A stretch of 41,791 nt of DNA from an uncultured Spirochaetaceae bacterium (GTDB lineage: Bacteria; Spirochaetota; Spirochaetia; Sphaerochaetales; Sphaerochaetaceae), in NCBI GenBank assembly GCA_944392985.1, contig CALXYL010000019.1, forward strand, positions 1 to 41,791, in the 5' to 3' direction. The notes under the pieces were generated by a model. It saw only the letters and a list, made by a program, of their open reading frames with translations. It was not told the DNA's origin and made no database searches. Numbering within the stretch: position 1 is the first letter of the stretch; each line of letters opens with the position of its first letter. The position numbers and the translations under genes are program-made. Shown here one piece after another: positions 41,786-41,791 of the stretch.

Positions 41786-41791
41786 ACGCTA

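Overview
The window looks like a chromosomal segment of a spirochaete, most likely a host-associated Sphaerochaeta-like lineage. This is an inference from the mix of genes: a free-standing rpsD, a periplasmic sugar-binding protein with its permeases but no ATPase, a two-component NtrB/NtrC pair, CstA, a proline/glutamate-rich outer-membrane barrel protein, and a core of moderate GC content. No rRNA or other taxonomic marker is present. One tRNA (tRNA-Arg, anticodon CCU) lies at the right edge on the minus strand.

Region 1 (1-8150) is accessory DNA. It opens with the tail of a phage DUF2800 gene and an intact DUF2815 gene. These two normally precede a phage DNA polymerase, but here they end at a terminator. 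Two small secreted or membrane proteins and a minus-strand sigma-region-4-like protein follow. Next comes an AT-richer restriction-modification island (2888-7494): a zinc-ribbon protein, a 5-methylcytosine methyltransferase, two tandem paralogous PD-(D/E)XK nucleases and a Vsr mismatch endonuclease. The unusual point is two diverged but apparently catalytically complete nucleases served by one methyltransferase. Upstream of the island lies a helically phased set of GGACG repeats.

Region 2 (8150-19070) returns to ordinary chromosome. It holds radC, a MerR regulator with a four-cysteine tail, and a sugar ABC transporter operon (two permeases, binding protein, TIM-barrel isomerase/epimerase). 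It continues with a sugar nucleotidyltransferase, a LOG-yitT pair, an outer-membrane barrel protein with a duplicated periplasmic domain, a GNAT acetyltransferase and a Fic protein with a built-in VbhA-like inhibitory segment.

Region 3 (19070-33200) carries the ftsH-hslO-rlmL stress/ribosome operon on the minus strand. Divergent from it is an NtrB/NtrC pair followed by a taurine/nitrate-type ABC transporter. A TetR regulator is divergent from a heavy-metal P-type ATPase, with palindromes in the shared promoter, and ychF follows.

Region 4 (33200-41791) contains rpsD with a structured leader, cstA, a lipoprotein, a secreted fibronectin-III-like protein, topA, two flavodoxin-like proteins, a membrane-anchored XRE regulator and tRNA-Arg. 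Several genes in regions 2 and 4 have a -10-like hexamer placed 6-7 bases before the start codon and no usable ribosome-binding site, which suggests leaderless transcripts.
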